Positions 1 through 8,783 of a DNA stretch of 32,662 bases are shown here, piece by piece (position 1 is the first letter of the stretch; every line of letters begins with the position of its first letter). The stretch is from Acidimicrobiia bacterium (lineage in GTDB: Bacteria; Actinomycetota; Acidimicrobiia; Acidimicrobiales; Aldehydirespiratoraceae): contig JAJEEV010000021.1 of the NCBI GenBank assembly GCA_022820805.1, positions 1 through 32,662 of the forward strand. Direction: 5' to 3'. Made by a program: the position numbers and the translations under genes. The notes beneath the pieces were generated by a model. It was not told the DNA's origin, ran no database searches, and worked only from the letters and a program-made list of their open reading frames with translations.

Positions 1-998
1 CAGCCGCCGAGGCCGCCGCCGCAGCCGAGGAGGCCGCCGCCGAGCAGGCCGCCGCCGCGCCCAGCGAGATCGATGTGGCCATGCTCGTGGTGGGCACCAA
101 GGAGGAGGGCTGGTACGCCACGTTCATCGACAGCGTCAACCGGGTTTCAGCATCCAACAAGTACGGCATCACCATCAATCTCGAGATCCTCGAGGGAATC
201 CAGTTCGTCGAGGGCGAACGCGTAATCCGCGACCTCGCCCAGACCGGCGAGTACGAGATCATCGTCGGCCACAGCACCTATGTGGACGGCGTCGCCGCCA
301 ACAAGGCCGACTTCCCCGACACCCTGTTCGTGTACTCGGGCTCCGGCAACGACGACCACGAGGGCGGCGACAACGCCTACTGGATCGACGTGTTCATCCA
401 CGAGCCCGCCTACCTGGCCGGGATCATCGCCGGCATGACCACGGAGACCAACAGGATCAGCGGTGTGGCCGCGTACCCGTTCCCCAACGTCAACGCCCCG
501 CTCAACGCCTTCGTCGACGGTGCCCGGTCGGTCAACCCCGACATCGAGGTGGCCGGGGTCACCTACATCGAGAGCTGGTTCGACCCGGCCACCGCGGCGA
601 GCGCAGCGGAGGCCCAGATCAACAACGGCGCCGACGTCATCTACGCGGAGCGGTTCGGCCCGTTCGCCGCGGCGGAGGACGCCGGCAACGTGCGGGCCGT
701 CGGCCACTTCACCGACCAGTTGAGCCTGTCGCCGGTGGTGCTGACCAGCGCGGTCGCCCAGTGGGACACCGCCTTCACCGACGTGCTCGACGCCTGGTAC
801 GACTACACAGTGCACGGCGTTCCCTACAACTCGCCGCCGAACCGCATCGTCTACCAGTCGATGGTGGACGACGGCTCGTCGCTGGGCGCCATCGCCGACG
901 ACGTGCCACCTGACGTGGTGGCTGCCGTCGAGGCGGCCCGGGTCGCCATCCTCTCGGGCGAGCTGGTCGTCCCGCTCAAGTTCGACCGCTTCGAGTAG
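1..998 (+). CDS. BMP-family ABC transporter substrate-binding protein, 5'-truncated by window edge
   Basis: This is the extracellular ligand-binding component of a BMP/PnrA-type ABC importer, a family best known for binding nucleosides and purines. The frame is open from base 3, so the signal peptide and true start lie upstream of the window. The first ~23 visible residues are an Ala/Glu/Gln-rich linker (repeats of EAAAAAEEAAAE type) like the linkers that tether lipoprotein receptors to the membrane. The periplasmic-binding-like domain follows and contains NRVSAS, GERVIR, YPFPNVN and YIESWFDP, all matched in the paralogous protein at 11859-12977. It ends at a TAG, 49 bases before the ATPase gene, and so heads the transporter operon. 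The assignment to BMP rests on this paralogy and on the downstream NupA/B/C-like genes. The ligand is unknown; a purine-like compound is inferred. Confidence 0.88.
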   Translation, partial: AAEAAAAAEEAAAEQAAAAPSEIDVAMLVVGTKEEGWYATFIDSVNRVSASNKYGITINLEILEGIQFVEGERVIRDLAQTGEYEIIVGHSTYVDGVAANKADFPDTLFVYSGSGNDDHEGGDNAYWIDVFIHEPAYLAGIIAGMTTETNRISGVAAYPFPNVNAPLNAFVDGARSVNPDIEVAGVTYIESWFDPATAASAAEAQINNGADVIYAERFGPFAAAEDAGNVRAVGHFTDQLSLSPVVLTSAVAQWDTAFTDVLDAWYDYTVHGVPYNSPPNRIVYQSMVDDGSSLGAIADDVPPDVVAAVEAARVAILSGELVVPLKFDRFE

Positions 999-1047
999 TC
1001 GAGGATCGGCACCGAACAGCGAACAGCTAACTGAATCCCAGGTTTCG

Positions 1048-2604
1048 ATGGCCGACACGGACCAGTCAGGCGCGGCCGCGCCGGGGGAGAACATCCTCGT
1101 CGCCGAAGAGGTGACGAAGGTCTTCCCCGGCGTGGTCGCCAACGACTCCGTCAACGTCGCAATCCGCAGGGCCGAGATCCACTGCCTGCTCGGCGAGAAC
1201 GGCGCGGGCAAGACGACACTGGCCGACATCCTCTACGGCGTGTACCAGCCCGACGAAGGCCGGGTGCTCCTCGAAGGCGAGCCGCTGGAGTTGAATTCGC
1301 CCCGCGACGCCATCGAGGCCGGCATCGGCATGGTCCACCAGCACTTCGAGCTGGTGCCTCCGATGTCGGTCATCGAGAACGTGGTCATCGGCACCCAGGC
1401 CAAGCAATGGCTCGACTTGACCGAGGCCAGGCGCCGCCTCGAGGAGTTCTTCGCCGACTACGACGTGGAGATCGACCCCGACGCGGAGGTCGGCCGGCTC
1501 TCGGTGGGGGAGCAGCAATGGGTGGAGATCTTCAAGACGCTCTACTTCGGCGTCGAGATACTCATCCTGGACGAGCCCACCGCGGTGCTGACCCCGCAGG
1601 GCATCGACGAGCTGTTCCGGATCCTGCGCCGGATGCGCGACGAGGGCCTCACCATCATCCTGATCACCCACAAGCTCAAGGAGGTGATGGACCTCTCGGA
1701 CCGGGTGACGGTGCTGCGCCGCGGCAAGGTCGTCGGCACGGTCGACACTGCCGACGTCGATCAGCGAGACCTGGCCCGGATGATGGTGGGGCGCGAGGTC
1801 CTGATGCAGGCCGACAAGGCTGCATCCAACGTCGGCGAGCCGGTGTTGGAGGTCGAGGAGATCCACCTGGAGTCCGATACGGGACGAGGCTCGCTCGATG
1901 GGCTGTCGATCACCGTCGGCTCGGGCGAGATCGTGGGCGTCGCCGGTGTGTCGGGCAACGGCCAGAACGCCCTGTTCGACGCGGTCGTGGGCGTGCGCCA
2001 TCCCGAGACCGGCTCCATCCGGATCACCGGTCAGGACACCACCGAGTCAGCACCCCACCGCATCGCCACCCTCGGGGTGGCCAGCGTGCCCGCAGACCGC
2101 ATCGCCCAGGGTCTGATGATGGACTTCAGCGTGAAGGAGAACCTGGTGCTGGGCAACCAGCGCGAGCGGCAGTTCTCCCGCGCCGGAATCCTCAACCGGG
2201 GCCAGATCGACGCCTTCGCCGCGGAGTCGATCGACACCTACGAGATCAAGACACCATCGGCGTCGCAGATCACCAGGACCTTGTCGGGCGGCAACCTTCA
2301 GAAGATAATCATGGCCCGGGAACTCTCCGGCCAGCCCCAGCTGATCGTCGCGCACCAGCCGACGCGGGGTCTCGACATAGCCGCCACCGAGTACGTCCGG
2401 CGCCGACTGATCCAGGAGAGGGACCGCGGCGCGGGGGTGCTGCTGATGTCCGAGGACCTCGATGAGATCTTCCAGCTCTCGGACCGGATCGCGGTGATTT
2501 ACGATGGGCGGATCGTTGCGGTCACTGAACCCGACGCGACCACCCTTGAACAGATCGGAATGCACATGGCGGGTGCCAGCGACACAGACCGGGGTTCACA
2601 GTGA
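1048..2604 (+). CDS. BMP-type ABC transporter ATPase with two nucleotide-binding modules (NupA/YufO-like)
   Basis: Cytoplasmic ATPase energising the importer encoded around it. It has 518 residues, the usual size for the fused double-NBD ATPases of nucleoside and sugar importers. Module 1 is canonical: Walker A GENGAGKT at 49-56, signature LSVGEQQ at 151-157 and Walker B LILDEP at 172-177, followed by a switch His in LITHK near 208. Module 2 has a Walker A-like GVSGNGQN at 300-307 without Lys, a good signature LSGGNLQK at 412-419 and an altered Walker B (VAHQPTRG, 434-441). This degenerate second site is usual for the family. The ATG is preceded by a weak AGG. The stop overlaps the permease GTG start as GTGA, which implies translational coupling. 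It is clearly paralogous to 13599-15140. Confidence 0.95.
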   Translation: MADTDQSGAAAPGENILVAEEVTKVFPGVVANDSVNVAIRRAEIHCLLGENGAGKTTLADILYGVYQPDEGRVLLEGEPLELNSPRDAIEAGIGMVHQHFELVPPMSVIENVVIGTQAKQWLDLTEARRRLEEFFADYDVEIDPDAEVGRLSVGEQQWVEIFKTLYFGVEILILDEPTAVLTPQGIDELFRILRRMRDEGLTIILITHKLKEVMDLSDRVTVLRRGKVVGTVDTADVDQRDLARMMVGREVLMQADKAASNVGEPVLEVEEIHLESDTGRGSLDGLSITVGSGEIVGVAGVSGNGQNALFDAVVGVRHPETGSIRITGQDTTESAPHRIATLGVASVPADRIAQGLMMDFSVKENLVLGNQRERQFSRAGILNRGQIDAFAAESIDTYEIKTPSASQITRTLSGGNLQKIIMARELSGQPQLIVAHQPTRGLDIAATEYVRRRLIQERDRGAGVLLMSEDLDEIFQLSDRIAVIYDGRIVAVTEPDATTLEQIGMHMAGASDTDRGSQ

Positions 2605-3770
2605 GCGAGCAGGTCGCCGACGCGCCCCAGGACAGCCCGCGGCCCGACGACCACGAAGCGGGCGCCGGCCGCGATCCGCTCTCGATGCTGTTCCAGCCGG
2701 GCGCCTGGCGCCTGGAGCGGAGGCTGCACACCCGTCCGGTGTACGAGTTGTATGCCACCCTCATCGCGCTGGCCATCACCGCGGTGATCATCGGCCTGCT
2801 GGTGATCATCGTCGGCGTGTCGCCGCTGGACGCGTTCGCGTCCCTCTACGAGGGGGCCTTCGGAAACCGGGAGTCGGCCCTAGAGACGCTGGTGCAGGCG
2901 ACGCCGCTGATCCTCACCGGGTTGTGCGCGGCCATCGCCTTCCGGGCCGGGGTCTGGAACATCGGCGGACAGGGTCAGTTCATCGCGGGCGCCATCGGCA
3001 CCTGGTGGGTCTACGACACGATGCCCGGCCTCCCCGCGCCGGTGCTGTTCGTGGCCATGTTCGCCGGGGCTGCGGTCTTCGGAGCGGTGTGGGCGACGGT
3101 GGCCAGCGTCCTGCTGGTCCGCTATGGAACCAACGAGATCCTCACGACGGTGATGCTCAACTTCGTCATCGACTCCGGGCTGTCATGGCTGCTCTCGGGA
3201 CCGTGGCAGGCGAACGACACGCCCTACTCCCAGACCGAGCGGATGGTCGAGAGCACATTCCTGCCCCGGTTCTTCGATGACAGCCGGCTGCACCTGGGCT
3301 TCGCCCTTGCGCTGGTGATGGTGGCCGTGGTCCATTTCCTGGTGCGGCGCACCACCTTGGGATTCGAACTGAGGGCCATAGGCGTCAACAAGCAGGCGGC
3401 CTCGTACAAGGGCGTCAGCGTCGGGGCGGCCATAATCGCGGTCATGGCCATCTCAGGGGCACTGGCAGGACTGGCGGGCGCGGGCGAGCTGCTGGGCCTC
3501 CATCACCGGATCAACTTCGAGTTCGGCGGCCAGGCCGTCGGCTTCACCGGGATCATCGTCGCCCTGGTGGCCCGGCTCCATCCCGCGGGCGTGATCGTGG
3601 TGGCCGTCGCCTTCGCGGGGCTGATCAACGGCGCGACCCAGATGCAGGTCGGCACCGGCATCCCAGCCGCGCTCGTGGACGTCATCGAGGGGGTCGCCCT
3701 GGTTCTCGTGCTGCTGGCCGCGGTCGCCTGCCGCTACCGACTCAGGAAGATCGCCCACCACCATGGATAA
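2601..3770 (+). CDS. BMP-type ABC transporter permease 1 (NupB/YufP-like, BPD_transp_2)
   Basis: Integral membrane subunit of the importer, 389 residues. A hydrophilic cytoplasmic N-terminus of about 50 residues precedes the first membrane segment (~51-72). Several more hydrophobic segments follow to the C-terminus. The family hallmark GVWNIGGQGQ is at 117-126, corresponding to the GvfNIGaeGQ element of this permease class. The GTG start overlaps the ATPase stop by four bases. The end lies 16 bases before the second permease gene, and the two should form the heterodimeric channel. A paralogue is at 15137-16261. Confidence 0.94.
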   Translation: MSEQVADAPQDSPRPDDHEAGAGRDPLSMLFQPGAWRLERRLHTRPVYELYATLIALAITAVIIGLLVIIVGVSPLDAFASLYEGAFGNRESALETLVQATPLILTGLCAAIAFRAGVWNIGGQGQFIAGAIGTWWVYDTMPGLPAPVLFVAMFAGAAVFGAVWATVASVLLVRYGTNEILTTVMLNFVIDSGLSWLLSGPWQANDTPYSQTERMVESTFLPRFFDDSRLHLGFALALVMVAVVHFLVRRTTLGFELRAIGVNKQAASYKGVSVGAAIIAVMAISGALAGLAGAGELLGLHHRINFEFGGQAVGFTGIIVALVARLHPAGVIVVAVAFAGLINGATQMQVGTGIPAALVDVIEGVALVLVLLAAVACRYRLRKIAHHHG

Positions 3771-3786
3771 GACCGGGTAGCCCGTC

Positions 3787-4734
3787 GTGGAAGACTTCTT
3801 CACCTACTCGGTGATCCTGGGCATCTTCGTGGCCACCTTCAAGATCGCCACCCCGCTGCTGATCGCGGCCACCGGCGAGCTTGTCGCCGAGAGCAGCGGG
3901 ATCCTGAACCTGAGCCTCGAAGGGACCATGACCCTGGGCGCCTTCACCGGGTTCCTGGTGGCCAACGAGACCGGCAACCTGTGGCTGGGCCTGGTCGGGG
4001 CAGCCGTCGGCGGGGGTGCGCTGGGGCTGCTGATGGCGGTGATGACGGCCACCGTCAAGGTCAACCAGATCGTCGCCGGGCTCGCGCTGAACATCCTCGG
4101 CCTGGGCGGCGCCTTCTTCTGGTACCGCTCGGTGTACGAGGAGGGCGGCGCCGTCGCGTTCCCGACCGTGGACCGGTTCCAGACCGCCACCGTCCCGCTG
4201 CTGTCCGACATCCCCGCGGTGGGCGAGGTGTTCTTCGACCAGCACTGGCTGACCTACTTCGGGGTCCTCATGGTGCCGGCGACGTTCATCTTCCTGAATC
4301 GCACCAAGTACGGCCTGGAGCTCCGCAGCATCGGCCACAACCCCGAGGCGTGCGACATGCGGGGCGTGGGCATCATCTCCCGCCAGTACACCGCGGTTAT
4401 CTACGGGGGCGTGATGGCCGGGCTGGGCGGCGCCTACCTCTCGCTGGCGGGGGGCAACCAGTTCTTCGACGACATCGTTGCCGGGCGGGGATGGATCGCC
4501 CTGGCCATCGTGATCTTCGGGAACTGGCGAGCGTCATGGATCCTGGGCGGCTCGCTGCTGTTCGGGTTCCTCGAGGCCACCCAGCTGTCGCTCCAGGCCA
4601 GCGGTGTGGACCTGCCCTACCAGCTCCTGCTGGCCCTGCCGTTCATTCTGACGATCGTCGCGCTGGTCCTCAATCGGAGCCGCTCCCAGGTCCCGCTGGC
4701 GCTGACCATCCCATACCACCGGGGTGAGCGCTAG
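3787..4734 (+). CDS. BMP-type ABC transporter permease 2 (NupC/YufQ-like, BPD_transp_2)
   Basis: Second membrane subunit of the importer, 315 residues, almost entirely hydrophobic with loops. The N-terminal GILNLSLEG at 38-46 is the class hallmark (GvlNLgieG). A later stretch reads GRGWIALAIVIFGNW, also nearly identical in the paralogue at 16254-17198. The start is GTG with no strong Shine-Dalgarno, consistent with coupled translation after the upstream permease. It is followed 20 bases later by the molybdenum hydroxylase large subunit, so transporter and enzyme appear co-transcribed. Confidence 0.94.
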   Translation: MEDFFTYSVILGIFVATFKIATPLLIAATGELVAESSGILNLSLEGTMTLGAFTGFLVANETGNLWLGLVGAAVGGGALGLLMAVMTATVKVNQIVAGLALNILGLGGAFFWYRSVYEEGGAVAFPTVDRFQTATVPLLSDIPAVGEVFFDQHWLTYFGVLMVPATFIFLNRTKYGLELRSIGHNPEACDMRGVGIISRQYTAVIYGGVMAGLGGAYLSLAGGNQFFDDIVAGRGWIALAIVIFGNWRASWILGGSLLFGFLEATQLSLQASGVDLPYQLLLALPFILTIVALVLNRSRSQVPLALTIPYHRGER

Positions 4735-4744
4735 ATCACACGCC

Positions 4745-4749
4745 AGGAG
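4745..4749 (+). promoter_or_regulatory. Ribosome binding site AGGAG selecting a TTG start
   Basis: AGGAG lies five bases upstream of a TTG codon at 4755. There is no ATG or GTG in frame close by that has a comparable site, and the encoded N-terminus reads well into the conserved domain. This supports TTG as the real start of the molybdenum hydroxylase large subunit. Confidence 0.7.
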
Positions 4750-4754
4750 CGGTC

Positions 4755-7178
4755 TTGAGCCTCGACATCGACTCCCACATCCGTCACAGCAGCCGCCACA
4801 TCGGGCGCTCCGTGCCGCGCCGGGAGGACCGCGGCCCGCTCACCGGCAAGGGACGCTACGTGGCCGACATCAGGCTCCCGGGGATGCTCGAAGTGGTCTT
4901 CGTGCGCAGCGTCGAGGCCCACGCCCGGATCGTCTCCATAGACACCGCCGAGGCTGAGGCCCTCGACGGGGTCGTGGCGGTGTACACCGGCGCCGACCTG
5001 GCCGAAGTGGAGACCTTCCCCGACTACATCCCCTATATCGGCCCGGTCACCCAGCGCCCCCTCGCCGAGGGCCGGGTGCGCTACGTGGGCGCTGCCTACG
5101 CCGCGGTGGTCGCCGTGGATCGATACATCGCAGAGGATGCGGCCACCCTGATCGCGGCCGGAACCGTCTACGAGCCGCTGCCGACGGTGGCCGACCTCGA
5201 CCAGGCCCTGGCACCGGACGCGCCCAAGCTCTTCGACGACTGGGACAGCAACTGCTCATTCGACGTGGCCCCCCACAAACCCGAGGTCGACGAGGCCTTC
5301 GAGCACGCCGACCACACCTTCACCGAGACCTACGTCAGCCAGCGCCAGACCGGGCTGCCGATGGAGACCAGGGGAGTGGTGGCCGAGGTGGCGGCCGACG
5401 GGACGCTCACGGTGTGGTCCTCGACGCAGAGCCCCCACATGGTGCGCACGACCGTCGCGCTGATGCTGGGAATGCCCGAGCCGCAGGTGCGGGTGATCCA
5501 CCCCACCGTCGGGGGCGGCTTCGGCACGAAGACCCACACCTACCCCGAGGACATCGTGGTTCCCTGGATCGCTCGCCGGCTCGGCACACCGGCCCGCTGG
5601 ATCGAGGATCGCATGGAGAACCTCGTGGCGTCGGTCCACGCCCGCGAGCAGCGCCACACCGTGGAAGTGGCCTACGACGACGACGGGACGGTCCGCGGCG
5701 TGCGCTGCGCGTCGACGCTCGACATGGGCTCGGGCGAGATCTTCATGCCGGGCACCGCGCCGGTGTTCGTGACCAACGCCTGCATCACCGGCGGCTACGA
5801 CTTCCCCAATATGGAGGCCCGCACAACCGGCGTGGTGACCAACAAGACGCCGGCCGGCGCCTACCGGGGCTTCGGCATCCCCGAGGGCGCCCTCGTCATG
5901 GAGCGCATAATCGACCGGGTCGCCCGCCTGACGGGAACCGACCGCGTCGCGCTGCGGCGGCGGATGCTGCTGCGCCCGGAGCAGATGCCCTATGTGATGC
6001 ACGGCGGGGGCCGCCTCGACTCGGGCTCCCACGCCGAGTCCTTCGAGCGGGCCCTGGAGCTGACGGCTCCGGCGCTGCAGCGAGCCCGCTCCCGCTACGC
6101 CGACGACCCCGATGTGCGGGTGGGCGTGGGCTACTGCAACTACGTGGAGCCCACATCGCCCAGCTACCACCTGACCACCGGCCACTGGGGCGGCGGCGAC
6201 GCGGCCACCGTGCGGGTCGACCCCGACGGCTCGGTGCGGGTGGCCGCCGGAGTCAGCGAGCTCGGCCAGGGCAACGTGACGGCCGCGGCCCAGCTGGCGG
6301 CCGACATGCTGGGGGTGTCGCCGGATGACGTGACCGTCGTGCTGGGCGACACCGAGCGGGCGCCCTACGGCCTGGGCTCCTGGGGCAGCCGGGGCGCGAT
6401 GATGCTCACCGGCTCGGTGCTGTTGGCCACCGAGCGGCTGGTGGACAAGGCCCGCAAAATCGCCGCCCACATGCTGGAGGCGGCCGAGGCCGACGTCGTA
6501 CTCACCGACGGCGCGTTCCACGTGGCCGGCAGCAGCCAGCCCTCGGTGGGCTGGGCCGAGGTCGGCACCGCGGCGTGGGTCCGCACCGTGGACCTGCCCG
6601 AAGGCATGGAGGCCGGCTTGGAGACGTCGGGCTTCTACCACCCGGACAACCTCGAGCACCAGCTCGACGACACCGGCAAGATCAACGCGGCCGCCAGCTG
6701 GTCCAACGGCACCCACATCGGGGTCGTCAGCGTCCGGGTCAGCACCGGCGAGCTGCGCATCGAGGACTACATCATCGTCCACGACTGCGGGACGGTCATC
6801 AACCCCGCACTGGTGGAGGGCCAGGTCCACGGCGGTGTGGCCCAGGGCATCGCCGGTGCCATGTACGAGCACTTCCAGTACGACCCCGACACCGCCAACC
6901 CCAGGTTCGCGTCGTTCATGGACTACCTGGTGCCGACGTGCGCCGAGGTGCCCCACATGGAGGTGGACCACTTCGAGTCGCCGGCCCCCGAGCAGCCTCT
7001 GGGCGTCAAGGGCTGCGGCGAGGGAGGCACGGTGGGGCCACCGGCGGTCGTGGCCGGCGCGGTGTCCGACGCGCTGTCGGAGTGGGACGTCGATCTGACC
7101 GAGTGCCCGGTGACCCCCGTGGCCGTGCGGGCCGCCATCCGGGCCGCGGCCGGGTCCGGCGCTGGAGCGGGCTCGTGA
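4755..7178 (+). CDS. Molybdenum hydroxylase large (molybdopterin-binding) subunit, CoxL/xanthine dehydrogenase family, cassette A
   Basis: Catalytic Mo-cofactor subunit of a three-subunit hydroxylase (large, FAD and 2Fe-2S subunits), which hydroxylates N-heterocycles or aldehydes with water as oxygen source. It has 807 residues, normal for the family. The N-terminal a/b-hammerhead domain (~25-140) contains GKGRYVADI. The Mo-cofactor regions include GGGFGTK at 253-259, AYRGFG at 369-374 and GEGG at 755-758, where Glu756 aligns with the catalytic glutamate. The AYRGFG loop lacks the Cys of true CO dehydrogenase (AYxCSFR), so CO oxidation is excluded. TTG start, see the AGGAG site at 4745. The stop overlaps the next gene (GTGA). 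The position right after a BMP transporter suggests a purine-like or other imported heterocycle as substrate, which is inference. Two paralogues lie in this window. Confidence 0.93.
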   Translation: MSLDIDSHIRHSSRHIGRSVPRREDRGPLTGKGRYVADIRLPGMLEVVFVRSVEAHARIVSIDTAEAEALDGVVAVYTGADLAEVETFPDYIPYIGPVTQRPLAEGRVRYVGAAYAAVVAVDRYIAEDAATLIAAGTVYEPLPTVADLDQALAPDAPKLFDDWDSNCSFDVAPHKPEVDEAFEHADHTFTETYVSQRQTGLPMETRGVVAEVAADGTLTVWSSTQSPHMVRTTVALMLGMPEPQVRVIHPTVGGGFGTKTHTYPEDIVVPWIARRLGTPARWIEDRMENLVASVHAREQRHTVEVAYDDDGTVRGVRCASTLDMGSGEIFMPGTAPVFVTNACITGGYDFPNMEARTTGVVTNKTPAGAYRGFGIPEGALVMERIIDRVARLTGTDRVALRRRMLLRPEQMPYVMHGGGRLDSGSHAESFERALELTAPALQRARSRYADDPDVRVGVGYCNYVEPTSPSYHLTTGHWGGGDAATVRVDPDGSVRVAAGVSELGQGNVTAAAQLAADMLGVSPDDVTVVLGDTERAPYGLGSWGSRGAMMLTGSVLLATERLVDKARKIAAHMLEAAEADVVLTDGAFHVAGSSQPSVGWAEVGTAAWVRTVDLPEGMEAGLETSGFYHPDNLEHQLDDTGKINAAASWSNGTHIGVVSVRVSTGELRIEDYIIVHDCGTVINPALVEGQVHGGVAQGIAGAMYEHFQYDPDTANPRFASFMDYLVPTCAEVPHMEVDHFESPAPEQPLGVKGCGEGGTVGPPAVVAGAVSDALSEWDVDLTECPVTPVAVRAAIRAAAGSGAGAGS

Positions 7179-8041
7179 AGCCGGCGCCGTTCGACTACTG
7201 CCGGCCCTCGACGGTCGCCCAGGCCCTCGAGGCTCTGGGCTCCTCGGAGTCCAGCCGGGTGCTGGCCGGAGGCCAGAGCCTCATCCCGGCCATGAACTTC
7301 CGCCTCACCGACGTGTCGGTGCTGGTCGACATCAACCGCGTCGAGGGCCTCGACACCGTGGCCTGCGACCCCGGGGGCGTGACCGTCGGAGCGGCCGCCA
7401 CCCAGACCCGTGTGCTCGACGATGACGACACGGCCAGCGTCGTCGGCGGGTTGCGGGTCGCGCTGCGCCACGTCGGGCATCTCCAGATCCGCAACCGGGG
7501 AACCGTCTGCGGCAGCCTGGCCCACGCCGACCCTGCCGCCGAGCTGCCCGCCCTCGCGGTCGCGGCCGGCGCGATGATCGACGTCTCCGGGCCGGCCGGC
7601 GAGCGCCAGGTCGCAGCCGGAGACTTCTTCCTGGGGCCCTTCTGGACCGCACTCGACGACGGTGAGCTCATCACCCGGGTGCGCTTTCCGGCACCGCCCG
7701 CCGGTTCGGTGACCATCGTGGACGAGGTCTCGCGGCGGGCCGGCGACTTCGCGGTGGCCGGCCTGGTCGCGATCGTGGAAGCCGACGGCGGCGCGGTGCG
7801 CTCGGCCCGACTGGTCGGGTTCGGACTGGGCGGCGCCCCGACCAGGCTGCGAACAGCCGAGGCCGCGATCTCGGGGTGGGCTGCGGATCACCCGTCCGAC
7901 GGGCTCACCGAGGCGGTCATGGCGGACACCGCCGACGCGTTCGACGACATCCACGCCACCGCCTGGTACCGGCGTGAGGCGGTAGCGGCGCTCACCGTCA
8001 GGGCGGCGCGGCGCGCCTCTGCCACAAGGAAGGCCGCATGA
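7175..8041 (+). CDS. Molybdenum hydroxylase FAD-binding subunit (CoxM-like), cassette A
   Basis: Middle subunit of the hydroxylase, passing electrons from the Fe-S centres through FAD; 288 residues. It starts at a GTG that overlaps the large-subunit stop. The open frame continues upstream inside that gene, but homology begins at MKPAPFDYCRP, and the paralogue at 18267 starts with the equivalent MKPPPFVYCRP. FAD-binding motifs are AGGQS at 31-35 and TVCGSLAHADP at 110-120. The second normally reads T(I/V)GGS, and here the first Gly is Cys112, a small oddity. The C-terminal CO-dehydrogenase flavoprotein domain follows (GDFAVAG near 190). The stop overlaps the CoxS start as ATGA. Confidence 0.93.
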   Translation: MKPAPFDYCRPSTVAQALEALGSSESSRVLAGGQSLIPAMNFRLTDVSVLVDINRVEGLDTVACDPGGVTVGAAATQTRVLDDDDTASVVGGLRVALRHVGHLQIRNRGTVCGSLAHADPAAELPALAVAAGAMIDVSGPAGERQVAAGDFFLGPFWTALDDGELITRVRFPAPPAGSVTIVDEVSRRAGDFAVAGLVAIVEADGGAVRSARLVGFGLGGAPTRLRTAEAAISGWAADHPSDGLTEAVMADTADAFDDIHATAWYRREAVAALTVRAARRASATRKAA

Positions 8042-8550
8042 CAATCGAGGCAGTCTCCGAGGTCGAGGTCCAGCTCACCATCAACGGCCGGAACCACCGT
8101 CACCGGGTGCCGTCGCGGCTGCTGCTGTCGGACTACATCCGCGACACCGTCGGCCTCACCGGCACCCACCTCGGCTGCGAGCACGGCTACTGCGGGGCGT
8201 GCACCGTCATCGTCGACGGCGACGCGGTGCGGTCCTGCCTGATGCTGGCGGTGCAGGCTGACGGCGCCGAGGTCCGCACCGTCGAGGACCTGGCGCCCAC
8301 CGGACCGGACTCGCTGTCACCGATGCAGCAGGCGTTCCACGACAACCACGCCCTCCAGTGCGGGTTCTGCACGGCCGGGTTCCTGATGACCCTCGAGAGC
8401 GTCGACCCCGACCGGTGGCGGGAGCCCGAGCGCATGAGGGAACTGCTGTCGGGCAACCTGTGCCGGTGCACCGGCTACCAGAACATCGTTGCCGCGGTGT
8501 CCGAGGCCTGGAGCGAATACGATGGAAACGGAGGATCCAACGATGGCTGA
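8038..8550 (+). CDS. Molybdenum hydroxylase 2Fe-2S subunit (CoxS-like), cassette A
   Basis: Small electron-transfer subunit, 170 residues, carrying two [2Fe-2S] clusters. The plant-type ferredoxin cluster uses Cys47, Cys52, Cys55 and Cys67 (GCEHGYCGAC then C). The second, helical cluster uses Cys108, Cys111, Cys142 and Cys144 (CGFC and CRC). All eight cysteines are present, so the subunit looks functional. It completes a large-medium-small gene set in the order L-M-S. The last eight bases overlap the start of the ferredoxin gene. Confidence 0.95.
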   Translation: MTIEAVSEVEVQLTINGRNHRHRVPSRLLLSDYIRDTVGLTGTHLGCEHGYCGACTVIVDGDAVRSCLMLAVQADGAEVRTVEDLAPTGPDSLSPMQQAFHDNHALQCGFCTAGFLMTLESVDPDRWREPERMRELLSGNLCRCTGYQNIVAAVSEAWSEYDGNGGSNDG

Positions 8551-8749
8551 CGCGACCGTCGAAGTGAACCACGATGTCTGCATCGTCTCGGGGATGTGCA
8601 CCTCGGTGGCGCCCGAGATATTCGACATCGACGACGACGGCCTCAAGCTGGAGGTCCTCCAGCCGAACCTGCCGCCCGATCTGGTGGCCAAGGCCCGCAG
8701 TGCCGAAGCGTGCTGCCCGGTGGAGGCGATCAAGGTGACAGAGGCGTAG
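8543..8749 (+). CDS. Small [3Fe-4S]-type ferredoxin
   Basis: Short acidic ferredoxin of 68 residues, of the type that feeds electrons to P450s or Rieske oxygenases in actinobacteria. It shows the single-cluster pattern: CIVSGMC near residues 13-19, APEIFDIDDDG, and CCPVEAI near the C-terminus. The ATG at 8543 is chosen because GGAGG lies about seven bases upstream. In-frame upstream starts at 8489 and 8522 exist but lie inside the CoxS gene. It sits between CoxS and a Rieske oxygenase, so it is the likely electron donor to the oxygenase. No ferredoxin reductase is seen in the window. Confidence 0.88.
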   Translation: MADATVEVNHDVCIVSGMCTSVAPEIFDIDDDGLKLEVLQPNLPPDLVAKARSAEACCPVEAIKVTEA

Positions 8750-8783
8750 ACAAGGGCAATAGAGACATAGAGGTGGCCGAGTC

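Noticed and set aside
1..80. Alanine/glutamate-rich GCC repeats as a DNA repeat array
   Set aside because: The repeats are in frame with the BMP protein and encode a flexible lipoprotein linker, as the Pro/Glu/Ala linker does in the paralogue.
2000..2040. Broken Walker A in the second ATPase module suggesting a pseudogene
   Set aside because: Lack of the Lys in the second nucleotide-binding module is normal for BMP-type double ATPases and is shared by the cassette B copy.
5256..6971. 571-codon open frame on the minus strand
   Set aside because: Antisense shadow of the cassette A CoxL gene, with the same low-complexity composition and no recognisable motif.
4755..8550. Aerobic CO dehydrogenase (coxLMS)
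   Set aside because: Subunit composition matches, but the active-site loop is AYRGFG, not the AYxCSFR of true CO dehydrogenase. The other two large subunits also lack it.
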